Source: Serinus canaria
Taxonomy: Eukaryota > Chordata > Aves > Passeriformes > Fringillidae
DNA: 64,000 nucleotides
Assembly: GCF_022539315.1 (NCBI RefSeq)
Contig: NC_066326.1
Location: forward strand, 20,538,601-20,602,600
Reading direction: 5' to 3'
This document shows positions 12,984 to 24,800 of the stretch, in pieces. The notes under the pieces were generated by a model. That model worked only from the letters and a program-made list of their open reading frames with translations. It ran no database searches and was not told the DNA's origin. Each line of letters opens with the position of its first letter. Positions within the stretch are counted from its first letter, which is position 1. The position numbers and the translations under genes are program-made.

Positions 12984-13031
12984 ACATAGGCTGATTCTGA
13001 TTTTCCTGGCAGAAACATAGGCTGATTCTGA
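12981..13031. repeat. Direct repeat, period 31 bp, abutting the hairpin
   Basis: GAAACATAGGCTGATTCTGA at 12981-13000 recurs without mismatch at 13012-13031. The first copy begins inside the last three bases of the hairpin arm. Confidence 0.95.
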
Positions 13032-13285
13032 AAGGGCTTAAAGATTGAAGTGCTTTCTACTCTGAAGCAGCAGAAACACCTGTTTAACTGCATGACTCAC
13101 TCAGGGTTTAATCCAAACCCAAGAAACCTTCACTGGGGTTAGAGACACTCATTCCCCATCATATAATCCACACAAGGCAAAATGTCCTCATCCTGAAGCC
13201 AAGGGTGTAAGCCTGAAACTACCTCCAGGCATTACATTTTAACATAACAGGATTGTTTGGAAAGGTCATGAAAAAGAAAGGTGGT

Positions 13286-13334
13286 CATAGACTCATGGAA
13301 TAGTTTGGGTTGGAAGGGGCCCTAAAGATCATTT
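13286..13334 (-). mobile_element. CR1 3'-terminal stub
   Basis: About 49 bp of reverse-complement CR1 3' end ('agactcatggaatagtttgg', 'gttggaaggggccctaaag'), directly abutting a forward-sense CR1. Left half of a second foldback pair. Confidence 0.82.
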
Positions 13335-13548
13335 GGGTATGAGGAAGAAACTCTGCACTGAGATGGTGGGCAGGCCCTGGCACAGGGTGCCCAGAGCAGC
13401 TGGGGCTGCCCCTGGATCCCTGGCAGTGCCCAAGGCCAAGCTGGATGGGGCTTGGAGCAGCCCAGGGCAGTGGAAAGTGTCCCTGCCATGGCAGGGGGTG
13501 GACAAGATGGGATGTAGGGTCCCTTTTAAACCAAACCATTCATGGAAT
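13335..13548 (+). mobile_element. CR1 LINE 3' fragment
   Basis: Forward CR1: 'tgaggaagaaactctgcac', 'caggccctggcacagggtg', 'cttggagcagcccagggc', 'gacaagatggg', ending near 'aaaccattcatggaattt'. Confidence 0.9.
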
Positions 13549-14170
13549 TTCCGATTAGCACTTTAGAGCCTCAATTCTGGTAAACCCCACGCTCATTTAA
13601 ACTGGACTAACATGATGTTTGCAGCAGGAAGATACAAAGAAGTGAATATCCTATCTATAACAAAATTTCTGCTAATTCAACACATGTATGTTCTCTGCTT
13701 CTCCCTACTCATCACAGTCAGGGAAAAAAAATACTTCCCTCTGTTAATACAAATTTTATCCCTTCATTAAGTTTCTTATGGGGAAAAACAGCTAAGACAG
13801 GAATTAGTAAGTAAATGTGTTAACAAAAGGAAAGGGAAAACTTACTAATTAAATTTCTGGAATGACACTCAAATTAACAGCAGGAACATATTCAGTTAGT
13901 CATCCCCAAGCATCATTTCCGCCAGGTTGTAACATATGGGCTCTGACTAAGGATCTGAAAATTATACAAGCAGGAGACTGCCTTTCACCTGAGCCTTCGG
14001 AAGATTTCCAAGACTAACAAACACGGTCAAGTTTCTTGCCTAATTCCTTGCAAGGAGGAAGCTGATCTGGGAATGAACTCCAGCTCCCCACCATGAAGAA
14101 AGGGGCTCTTGCAAAAACTACATAAATTTTTCACATTCAATGCATAGAACTGTGTAAGAGCAGGGTCTGA

Positions 14171-14194
14171 AGTTTGCAACGGGTGTTGCAAACT
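14171..14194. repeat. Perfect hairpin, 10-bp arms
   Basis: AGTTTGCAAC, loop GGGT, GTTGCAAACT. Exact inverted repeat in WNK2 intron 1. Confidence 0.95.
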
Positions 14195-15550
14195 AGAAAG
14201 TTGTGCTGCTTTGCAGTTTCACAAAAATTTTTAAATTTTCTCTTTTAAAAGTCTTGAATTTTCACTAATGTTAAAAATTTTTAACTACTTTAAACACTTG
14301 GATATCTTCCCTGCTTCCTGTCCTACGGACTTCTGTGTCCAGCTGGCATATAAATACTGTTTTCTTAAAAGTTTTGTGTTTTGTTTTTAAATTCTTAAAC
14401 TGACATAGCTGCATTTACTGATGGTTATTTAATTTTCTCTCATTTTGAACAGATGAAGGCCTGACTGTAAGGCAAGTAGGATCATTAGGTCAGAAATGAG
14501 GGCAGGGCTCACCTCCATCATGCAGAAGCCTGACCCATGCTGGTGACGAAGAAAGAAAAACCAGAGGCACTTCTGAGCCAGGAACAGAAATCAAATACCT
14601 ACATCAGCAGAATGAACATCTGTTCAGATCATTCCATTTTCACATCTGCATTCCAAGCACCCACTTTTGCTCATGTACCGCAACTACTCTTCTAATCAGC
14701 GATGGCCTCAAGTGTGAAGTCAGCCACAGGACCCACTGCCAGCTGTCTCCTGTGGAACTGTCTGTTGGCTTCCTGTGGATTTATGGACAGTAGCAGTTCT
14801 GCTTTCATGTACCAGCCCTACATCTTTAGTATTATCCTGCCTATATGATAAATGTTTAATAGCATCCAGGACCTTTCATTCCCACACCCCGTATACTCAG
14901 TTATAAGCACTTATCACTTACAGCAATCCTAGAGGATAAAACCCCCTCTCTGTGAACAAACAGTAGATGCCATGAGACAACTTGCAAATCAAGAAAGAAG
15001 ATTTTACAGCTTCATTCCCTATTAGAATCCAGCCAACATTCTTCTTCAGTCAGTAACCCCTGGCCAAGTTACAGCCTGCTATTTGTCAGCGGCACTACTG
15101 AAGTGCAGGCAGGTTTTCCCAGGGGGAACTCATTTTCCCAAGGCATAAAAGCAGTCCTTGTCCCCTTGGATACTCACAATTCAGTGAACAGGAGCTATGG
15201 AACAAGCTGAGGAAGATTTACTTATTTGCCTGAGTCATTGCTAGAAATCTATGGAAAATTAGGAATTTAATTCAGACCTTTACGGCTAAATTTGGCACAG
15301 GAGAAGAGGCTGAGTGTGCTTTATTGCTGGATGCAATCATAGCTTGCTGCTTTCTAAATTGATCAAGGCATACCTCAAAGCCTTACAGCAGAGGAACAGT
15401 GGGATTCACGTCTTCTACTGAACCTCAGAACTTCAGCAGCTCATCCTGCAAGGGCAGGAGGAAGGGGAATGAATATCCCAAATCTCCAATCCCAAAAGAG
15501 CCACAAACACACCCAAGAAACGCAACACCATGGACAGGCCATGCATTTTA

Positions 15551-15605
15551 GAGGTGAAAACCTCTGTACACCACAGGCAGAGTGTGTTTTACAGGTGAAA
15601 ACCTC
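15551..15605. repeat. Repeated short stem-loop, period 41 bp
   Basis: GAGGTGAAAACCTC at 15551-15564 and CAGGTGAAAACCTC at 15592-15605. Each can form a 4-5-bp stem closed by a GAAA tetraloop. Confidence 0.7.
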
Positions 15606-16401
15606 CCAACATAACCACAGCACGACAACCAATGCTTAAACAAAAGAAGTTCTTGTCACAAGTCATTAAATTAATTTCAGGTAGCACCTCCTTAACTTCC
15701 TTCATTACCAGTGCTTCATAGGTTCCACATAAGCTTGTGACTGCAGATGACATACCAAAACAGTTCTCATTTGCCTCACAAAACACCTTTTTCAAAGGAA
15801 ACTCTGAAATCAATTGTGAAAAAAGCTCCAGGACACCAGATCCCCCTTGAAAGAAAAAGCCCTAACCACAAAAAAAAGACTCTAGGCATGTAATGAGAGC
15901 CTGGTGTTTCAGTATTTTCCGGAATCCCATCTGAGCCCAGCATTTACTGAAGTTTAAGCAACAATTGGCTGTTTTTTAAAAAGCATTCTGCTTCACCTAC
16001 CTGCTGTAACCCACAAACACAGTAACTGGGCAGGTAAATTACCCTCATTCCAGTGCTGGACTTGTCAGCACAGGAGGGATGCTCCAGCTGTCCCCTGGAG
16101 GCTCAATCCTGGGCTGGCCAAGAGCAGGTGTGGAGAGACATTTCAGTGCTGCTGCCTAACATATCACCTTCAGAGAGGTGGAGATGGGGGAGAAGAGCCA
16201 GAGAGAATCCACTGCCCTTGAAGTGCTGTGCTCCCATTGTGTTTTAATGTCACCATTAAAACCTGTCTCAGCACCAGCCCAGCAGCAGAGTGCTCATGTG
16301 CTGAGATAAGCCATCCCCTCTGTGCTTCTTTCACCTCACCTCCTTACTCTAAAGAGTTTGCAAATTAACTTGTTATATAGACATGAAATTCCCTTATATT
16401 T

Positions 16402-16486
16402 TCTGGTCTAGTGGAAGGCCATGGGGGTTGGAAGATGATCTCTGAGGTCAATTCCAACACAAACCATTCAAGGATTCTATGATTCT
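16402..16486 (+). mobile_element. CR1 LINE 3' end
   Basis: Forward CR1 terminus: 'ctggtctagtggaaggcc', 'gatgatctctgaggtcaatt', ending 'ggattctatgattct'. Strongly 5'-truncated. Confidence 0.85.
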
Positions 16487-17536
16487 CTTTGCTGTGCGTT
16501 TGCTACAAAGACACGGTGTCTTTCCTAAAGAAGACAGATGCCACCTCTTGCCCACCTGAGAGCCTGCCAGAGAAGCCCTACACCACCCTCTGCAGCCTAA
16601 GAGGAGGCACCAAAACTGTTGTTATTTACCCAATGCTACCAAACAGCATGCAGACAGTAATGCTCCCTTGGCCAATGAGCTTCACCAACCAAAATAAATA
16701 CAGTGCAAAGAATTAGCAGAACAAGCAAAGCTTGATTTAGCTTTGTTCTGGCAAGTTTAATCTTGGGGCAGCATTCAATCCCGCCTTTCTTAGAAACAGC
16801 ATCTTCATCCCATTACTGCTACCATTTCTCATCTAGTTATAAACTAGCAATTGCATACTTCAATCTGTGGAACACTCCTAAAGTGAAATATTCGTACCAG
16901 TGAATTAATCACAATCCACCAGGAACCCTAAGCAGGCAATAGGATGCCCAGTTGGTCCAAGATGATGGCTTAGGAATGGTACTCCCCAGTTAAGTTCTCC
17001 CAATGAGACTGTCCAAGACAAATGCTGCTTTCTCTCACTCCTGTTTCCCCCACCCTCTGTGGCAGGATGGAGAGTAGAATATTTATTTTCTGACTCCCAA
17101 ATAAAGCCCTTGGACTGTGTTCCATTCTTCAGTGAACCTCAGGTTAGGCAGTCTTACCAATCCTAGAAGATGCCCATGGAATAACCCTTCAAGCATTGTG
17201 ATGCGGTCCCTGAAGGGTTGGTAGTCTTCAACTACACACTAAGTACACTTATTTTAGGAAACTACCTCAAGTTCAAATTAGTAAAACAAAACACCACAAA
17301 CCCACAAAACACCCTAAGATTCCCCACCAAACAGACAGATGGATTAAACCGTAGGTGAGATTTTCAGAGTTCCTCAAATCATCTTTCCTACACAGCCATG
17401 AATATACCTCTAATCTGACTACTCTTCTAAAAAAATCACCTTGTGTCACATAAAAGCAGCACTAAAAAGCCATTTCTCACTTGATTCTGTGCTGAGCCCA
17501 GGAAAGCACTGAGCATGAGGAGATCCCCTTGGCCAC

Positions 17537-17880
17537 TGAACCACAGAATCCCTTGAGTTGGGAAGAACCCTCAAGGATCGTTGAATCCAATGCCAGCCCT
17601 GCCCAGATCCCCCAACAACCCCACCCTGGGCATCCCTGGCAGCACTGTCCAAATACTCCTGGAGCTCTGGCAGCCTTGGGGCCGTGCTCATTCCTGGGGA
17701 GCCTGGGCAGTGCCCAGCACCTCTAGGGGAAGAACTTTTCCCTAAAATTCAACCTAACCCTGCCCTGGCACAGCTCCATGGTGTTCACCCAGGTCCTATC
17801 ACTGGTCACCAAAAGGAAGAGATCAGTGCCTGCCCCCTCTCCTGCCCCTCAGGAGGAAGTTGCAGACCACAATGAGTTCT
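17537..17880 (-). mobile_element. CR1 LINE 3' fragment (second subfamily)
   Basis: Reverse-complement CR1 of a subfamily different from most others here. It shares 'catccctggcagcactgtcc', 'ctggagctctggcagccttg' and the 'gggaagaacttttcccta' block with the copy at 62868-63300. Confidence 0.88.
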
Positions 17881-17889
17881 TTCATCGTC

Positions 17890-17911
17890 ACCATCATCAT
17901 CACCATCATCA
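17890..17911. repeat. (CAT)n microsatellite
   Basis: Short CAT/CAC trinucleotide run at the 5' edge of the CR1 copy that ends at about 17880. Confidence 0.85.
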
Positions 17912-18462
17912 GTCTCACTGGCCAGAGCTGCAGCAGCTGCCTCAAGCTCTCCATGCAGAACTTCTTGTACCATCCACATCCTTTATCACCCCAATGACTT
18001 AGCTTTATTGAACTGGACATATTTTATCTTGTTCCCAGTGAAGAACTGTCCTAGTGCCAGGCAAGCATGGAAAATTTGCCCACACAACATTCACCGTAAG
18101 TTCAGCATCTCAGAAATTTTCATGTCCCTGTTTCCATAAAACATGCAAGACTGACCAAGTTTATATGTGCCTTTATACAGACACACTGAATTTAATTATA
18201 CTGAGGGACAGAAATGTAAAATAGCTGGAAAACAGAAAAGTGATGGGTCTTTGCACAGATCTTAATTTAAACTCCAACAGTGGCTCAATGAATCCTGGAG
18301 AGAAACTTTCTCAGTTCTTCCCTCACACTGCAGCCTACTAAGCTCCTACACCAAGTCATTTAATGTTTCTGTGCCCACATTTTGCATTTCTAACGCACAC
18401 AGAGAAAGGATAAGGAGCTCTTCAGTGCACCCTGGAGATCTGTGGAAGAGCAGCACCCTAAC

Positions 18463-19083
18463 TCTCGGGGGTCTCTGGGGTCAGGATGACCCCGAGATGT
18501 GTCAGAGAGTCTCTTTTCCCAGCCCGGCAACTGAAGGAGTCAGGATTCTTCTGTTCTGGTTTTCAAGGTTGTTTATTTTCTGTTATCTATAAAATTCTTT
18601 CCCTAACCTGCTGAGGTCCGTTCAGCTGGTCAGTCAGTGGCACACTCCCCGCCTTCAGGGCAGTGTTGCCTTTTTATACTAAAAACTGCATGTACTTTAT
18701 TTACAATAATTTTCCAATACCTATCACCAATGTTAGACAGTGTGTTCCTACTCTAAACCAATCCAAAAGTGCCACCATCACCCAGAAGATGGAGGCCAGG
18801 AAGAAGGAAAAAGAAGGACAAGGCACGCCTAAATTCCTCCATCTTGTGACCCTAAGCCCCCGTTCTAAAAACCCCAAAATTCTACTTTTCACCCTGTGGC
18901 AAACTAACTATCATTCTACTTAAAACGTTTGTGGCTTGTAATTCCTCATATAAGGTTGGTAATTTTTTCCATTGGTCAAAATCAAAGGCACAGGGGTCTC
19001 GGGCTCTGTGCCAAGGTCTCTGAGCCCCCTGGCAGGGACTCAAGCCATCCAGGACAGCCAGAGGGATGTCCTGGGTTCCAACA
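18463..19083 (-). mobile_element. Probable solo LTR of an avian endogenous retrovirus
   Basis: On the minus strand the element begins TGTTGGAACCCAGGACATC at 19083, a 5' end typical of songbird retroviral LTRs. It contains a TATAAAA box (about 18673-18680) and AATAAA polyadenylation signals, and ends in a GC-rich U5-like tail. A six-base sequence, GTTAGG on the minus strand, occurs directly outside both proposed ends (19084-19089 and 18457-18462), fitting a 6-bp target-site duplication. Its 3' end would then be CGAGA instead of the usual CA; an alternative end is the CTGACA at about 18499. I see no gag, pol or env beside it, so a solo LTR left by recombination is likely. It lies in antisense-free orientation, the same strand as WNK2. 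Confidence 0.65.
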
Positions 19084-19252
19084 CCTAACCAGCAGTATTG
19101 ATAGCTCTTCTCATCCCACCTTGCTTCTAGTTTTAGCTAAGGACCTTTGAGGGGAAATACAGGAAAACATTCCTTTAAAATAATTTGCTCTTTCTGTTTT
19201 GAAGAAAACATCCTTGCAGAGGGTCATATAATTGCAAATACCCAACTCCCCA

Positions 19253-19393
19253 GGTAATGTCCAGTGCCAGGCTGGACAGGTCTTGGAGTGACTTGGTCTA
19301 ATGGAAGGTGTCCCTGCCTATGGTAGGGGTGGAACAGGATGAGCTTTAAGGTCCCTTCTAACCCAAATCATCCTGTGATTCCATGATTCTATA
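19253..19393 (+). mobile_element. CR1 LINE 3' end
   Basis: Forward CR1: 'gccaggctggacaggtcttg', 'atggaaggtgtccctgcc', 'ggtcccttctaacccaaatc', ending 'gattccatgattctata'. It lies 170 bp from the LTR. Confidence 0.92.
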
Positions 19394-20500
19394 AACTCCT
19401 GCACCTGAAAAGTCATGAGCCTCAGAAGCCCTGAAGCTGCTACAGGAACACTCTGCTCTTGTTCCATCCCTGCCCCACAGCATGCAGCCCCCAAGAAAGG
19501 GCCAACTGCTTACTGCTGCTGCTGGAGGTAAATTCAAAAGAAAACATGAGTGGGAAGAATATAGCGTGGAGACGAAGGAAAAAGAAAATAGCCCAACTGC
19601 CATAACTCAAAAGACTGGATAAGCATCCAATGCTTGCCAGGCTCTGGGAAATCGAGGAGAGGGACCTTTCACTGTCACAAAGCCACTCTTCAGATTGGGG
19701 TACCCCAGCTCCTAAATATTTAACAGAGCTATGTGTCTGGAGTTTAGAAAGGTCTTCCTTGTGAACCTTTTTAAGTGCTATAAGGAGCTGTCACTTCTGG
19801 TGCATTCCTAACACCACCTGACAACCTGTTAGAAAACACTCCAAGGCAAATGCTGCACTCCCAGACAGAATACAGTCATCACAGTCTCCCATAATGGTTA
19901 GGAATTAAGCTGAAAGCATCCTTTTTGTAACAACATAGTTCCTTTTTCTTTATTTTCCCTCCTGCAAAGCTTGACATTCTATAGCCCTGCTCAAAAGAAT
20001 AACAGGAGCTTGTAAACTAAAACATACCAATAGTTAAAAATTGAACTCCCCATCCCTTGGACAGTAAGGTATGAAAGGGTAATATCAACATGAGTATGTG
20101 AGAAACAGATCTGGGCTATTTTCCAAGGAGATTATATGTTTGGGTTGATAAATATAATAACATTGATACAACAAACTCAGATTTCTGCAATGCATTTGCT
20201 TCACATTAAGAATTTCAATGAAACAGAAAAGATCTGTTTACATTAAATAATTAAAAATTGGGTAAGCAATAACATCCTCAACATCCTTGAGGATTTTTCA
20301 TGAGGTTTTGCAGGGCTCAGGTTTTATTCTAACAAAGTGATTTGAATTTTTACAAAGAACTGTGGAAAAAAATCTCATTGCTAGTAACAAATGAGACACT
20401 TTAGAAAGAATTAGGAGAATTCTGCAGCATAAAAGTGACAGGACACAAAGAGGGACTGAGCTTCCCATGTAATCTGCATGTGAGCAGCCCAGCAATGCTG

Positions 20501-20602
20501 GGGCTAGACAGCCAGTGTGGCCATGGACTGATCCCAACAGAGCTGGGGATGCAGCACAGGGCCTGGACAGCCAGCCTGGCCATGGACTGATCACAACAGA
20601 GA
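20501..20602. repeat. Two-copy tandem duplication, period 59 bp
   Basis: A segment of about 42 bp (containing GGCCATGGACTGATC) at 20501-20542 recurs at about 20560-20601 with few mismatches. Unknown origin, in WNK2 intron 1. Confidence 0.8.
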
Positions 20603-21364
20603 CTGAGGTACCCTCCCACTGAGAAGAGCAGCTCTCAGTGCAGAGAGCATGGTGCCCCTTAGCACAGACCCTGATTTAAGGATGGGCTGTGAGAACCAGC
20701 AAAGCACTGGGCCATACTGTCCATGCTGAGGAATTCAGGCTGAACAGTTTCTCTGAGAGTGTCAGGGATTACCAAATTCACTGAAGAAACTCTTACAAAC
20801 CAAGGCACATACAGGAGGCTCAATCAGACAGCCACAGAAGTACTTTGTAACTTGAAGTCTGTGAAACTATTCTGCTACAGGCCCCCTTATGTTACAGGAC
20901 ACATGACCTTGGCTAAGGCCCAAAATACTAATTCAAATGATCATTACCAAATGCAAACAAGCAAATTCAAATCTTGGCTAGACACTACCTCTGAAAACAA
21001 AGTCAGCAGCGCCAAATCTAAACAAATGTGAGTGATGCTCAGTCATAGGAGTCCCTGCAGCCTATCATGACAAGAATTTGAAAACCGGATAAGCAAAAAA
21101 AACCTGACAAAAACAACCCGTGTCTTGTACTTGCAGATTCCAAACTGGTGGGCACAGACACATTCCTTATGAATGTTGGTGTGTTCAGCTTTGATCACAG
21201 CTGTATCATAATTTAAAATCTGTGGCCTACAGCAGTATGGATTTTACAATGTGATGGAAGAATTATTACATGGACTGTACCTAACAAACAACATTTGACA
21301 GAGACTCTATGGAAAGCAACAATAATCAGGAAAGACTACTTTTCATTTTCTGAAAGATTTCAAG

Positions 21365-21870
21365 AACAGAATCGCTGAATGATTTAGGTTGAAAGGGACC
21401 TTAAGGATCATCTTGTTCCCCCAACCCAGGCAGGGACACTTTCCACTGTCCCAGGCTGCTCCAAGCCCCATCCCTGGCCAGGGATCCCATGCCAGGGATC
21501 CAGGGGCAGCCACAGCTGCTCTGGGCACCCTGTGCCAGAGCCTCACCACCATCACAGGGAACAATTCCTTTCCCATATCCCATCCATCCCTGCCCTCTGG
21601 CAGTGGGAGTCATTCCCTGGGTCCTGTCCCTCCATCCCTTGTCCCCTGTCCCTCTCCAGTGCTCCTGGAGCCCCTTTATGCCCTGCCAGGGGCTCTGAGC
21701 TCTCCCTGGATCCTTCTCCTCTCCAGGTGAGCACCCCCACCTCTCCCAGCCTGGCTCCAGAGGGCCAGCCATGGGGCGGCTCCAGGGCCTCCTCTGGATC
21801 GCTCCAGCAGCTCCACAACATTCTCCAGTAGAGGCCCCAGAGTGCTCCAGGTCCCATCAGAGGGGGAGAA
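21365..21870 (-). mobile_element. CR1 LINE fragment, about 0.5 kb
   Basis: One of the longer copies. Reverse-complement CR1 from 'gattta-ggttgaaagggacc' at the 3' end, through 'gccagggatccaggggcag', into a GC-rich internal part ('ctctccctggatccttctcc'). The long GC-rich frames across it are not genes. Confidence 0.85.
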
Positions 21871-24800
21871 TCATGTCCCTCAACCGGTTGGTGACACAGC
21901 CCAGGATCCAGATGGTTAAAGAATACTCAAAAGGCTTTCAAATAGGAAAACTAGGTTTTGGGAAAGAACAGCCTGGTAGTTTGAGCTTCATATTCAGATT
22001 TCATGGAGTAGTGCAAGAAGATAGCGTTCACACAAACTATCTGCCAAAAAAGGTTTGTTGTATGTTTAATCACATATTGTTTCCTACATTCATAAAACCC
22101 AATACAAGTTAGAAAAACATACGGAAACCTGCTCTGTTCTCTCTCTCTCCTCAGCTGTCAGGAAAAAAAATGCAAAAGCTGACTTTATCAACTCCCTTAA
22201 GAGGTGATCTATAGAGATGACACTGCTCTTGGCTACCTTGACGTGCACCTACACAAAGCAAACAAAAAATCCTTTTTATTTGGCTGTTTGACTTCAGGCA
22301 CACTAAGGTACTATGGAACTGAAGAATGCACACCCAGAGAGACAGCCCAAGAGAAGGATTTGCCCTCTATCAATTTAAGTAAATAAAAGGACTAAAGTCT
22401 CCTCAAACTAGACATTTGAAGAAAAGAACAGTAGTGCATACAGATGCCATATTAATTGGAGTGAACAGCACATAATTTGATTGCTTGGATTTGTTTTCTT
22501 GGGGTTTTTTTAAGAAAATTGTATTGCCAGCGAAATGTAGGATTGAACAACCACTGTGTTCAATACACCTTAAAATGGTTCAATCCATCAATCCATAAGT
22601 AGCATTACTGGTACATACTTTCGCCAAGAAGTTATTTTTAAAAATAATTCCTTTTTCCGCTGAAGATGGATCTCTTTGCTCAGTAAAACTTTTTAAAAAA
22701 CAAAATACAGCATCATGAAAAACATGACTAGAAGTTTGGAGAAATCATCTAAGAACTATGCCTAGTTTCCATGTGACTTTAAAAGGTTCTGAATTTATTT
22801 TTTTAACTTTACAAAATTCAGGTGCTTCATCTCTCCTTAGAGGATGAAGGCTTTTCTATTAATAAAGACCAATCAATATAGCCATTTATGATTGCAAAGA
22901 CTGGTCTCTCTGAGGTCCCTGTGATTGCATAGAATAAAAGCTTTTTCTGACTGTGAAACAACAGCCTTATTACTACTGAAAGAGAAAAAGCAATTGGAGT
23001 AAGACTTTTTTAATTACCAGCAGTAATGGACACCCACTGTATGGAATTTAAATCCTGGGACTGTGTTTCCCTCAGTCCCCACGATAAGTGACAGGTGAGT
23101 ACATGAAAGGGCTTCATCAGTCAACAAGTTATTGTGCAGTCTTGGGGAAAATGGTACTTGTACAGAAAAATGAAAGCACAGATGTCTGCAGTGTCGCCTG
23201 AAAAAAAGCAAGCAGTGTATTAACCATGTATCACCAGTACCTGCCTCACCCTGGGAAAAAGAAAGGTTATTGGATAGGACCTTGCAGGAAACATATCCTT
23301 TTTGAATATTGAAGAGGAAATGCAGGTAAGACACCATGATAAATAGCACAAGGCATGAAAATGTCTTAAAAGCTTACATAAGAGGGCAGGGCTGTCATTA
23401 AAACTCACTGGCACATCAAAACCCAAGGCAACACACTTGCTTGCCATGGACTGTACCCAAGTACGAGGCACACACAGCAGTTTGAGTCCACCTGAAAGCC
23501 CATCTGAAGTCAGGAACAGCAGTTTTTGCTTTTCTTCACAGCTCATGCTGATGTGTAGTTGGGGAGAGGTACAGAAAAAGTTCAGAAAACAGTTTAAACA
23601 AAAGGGATTTGTTTGTTTTTTACATCACTATGCAATTTGGCAACTCTTTATCCTCATGTGCACACACTATCAATGGGCTTCACTCCCTGAAAGCTGCCAG
23701 GGATTTCTGGGCCCTCATACTCCTTTCCAAACAAATGCTTTATTAGAGATAAAGCTGTGCACTGCTTTAGTGTTCCCTTCACATCCACACCAGGATCACA
23801 AAGGGTTCCACAGATGCTAATTTTGCCAGGTCACAGTTCTGCAGGAGGAGAGAGATGCAGTGAGAAATGACCACCAACCTGAACCCACCTGGGCTGCCCC
23901 TCTCCATACAGCTTCCACACAGGTCCATCCCCAGAGAGGCAGAGATGTCAGCCTGAGCCCATCCTACGAGTATCATGACCCAGAGCAGGCTGGACTGACT
24001 GTGCGTGTACAATCAATTAACACACCCACACCTGAGAGCTGGGCTGAGCACAGCCTGCCCACTCATCTCAAATCCCTGCCAACCACGCAGGGAGCCCTCA
24101 ATTTCCTGCACAAAATGTACAGACTCATCAAGAGGAGATGCCCATGGAAATCTGGCCATTTGACAGCTCTAGTAGCCTCACAAGAAATATACAGGAGCCC
24201 TGTTTTCTTCCTCCTGGTGCTTACCATACCTCCAAGCTCTTAATTCCACAAACCACTACCCTGTCAGTAAGCCAGGCAGCACCAGATTGGACATACAACA
24301 CTTCTCTGACTAAACACTATCTGCTTCGTGTGCCAAAGAACAATTCCACTCACAGCCAGACAGCACTACTCTCCAGAAGAGTACCAGTGGAAGTGATTCA
24401 TGCCATTATTAAATAATACTGCTCATGTTCTACTAACAGAAGCACAAGGACCCACTTTTGGTTACGAAAACACTGACAAGGTCCACTGGTTTAATTTTAT
24501 CCTGAAATGGGAGCATATGGAAAATGGTGCCCTAGGGAATAAAGCTATTCTCCTCAACAGATGTTCTTGCCAAAGGAAACATTTGGAAGGAAAGCAGGTG
24601 TGATTGATAAGATGGTTCACAACTGTAAACCTTGGCCATAGCAGCAACACCATTTCCATTTCATTTTGGGCTCTATCAAGAAGAAAGAAAAGCAATTATA
24701 TTACCATAACAGAAAGGGAGGAGGGCAAACACACACTCAATTCTGTGTCCTTATAGAAACTATACTGTATGTTAAAATAATGCCTAGTAAAAACAGTAAT

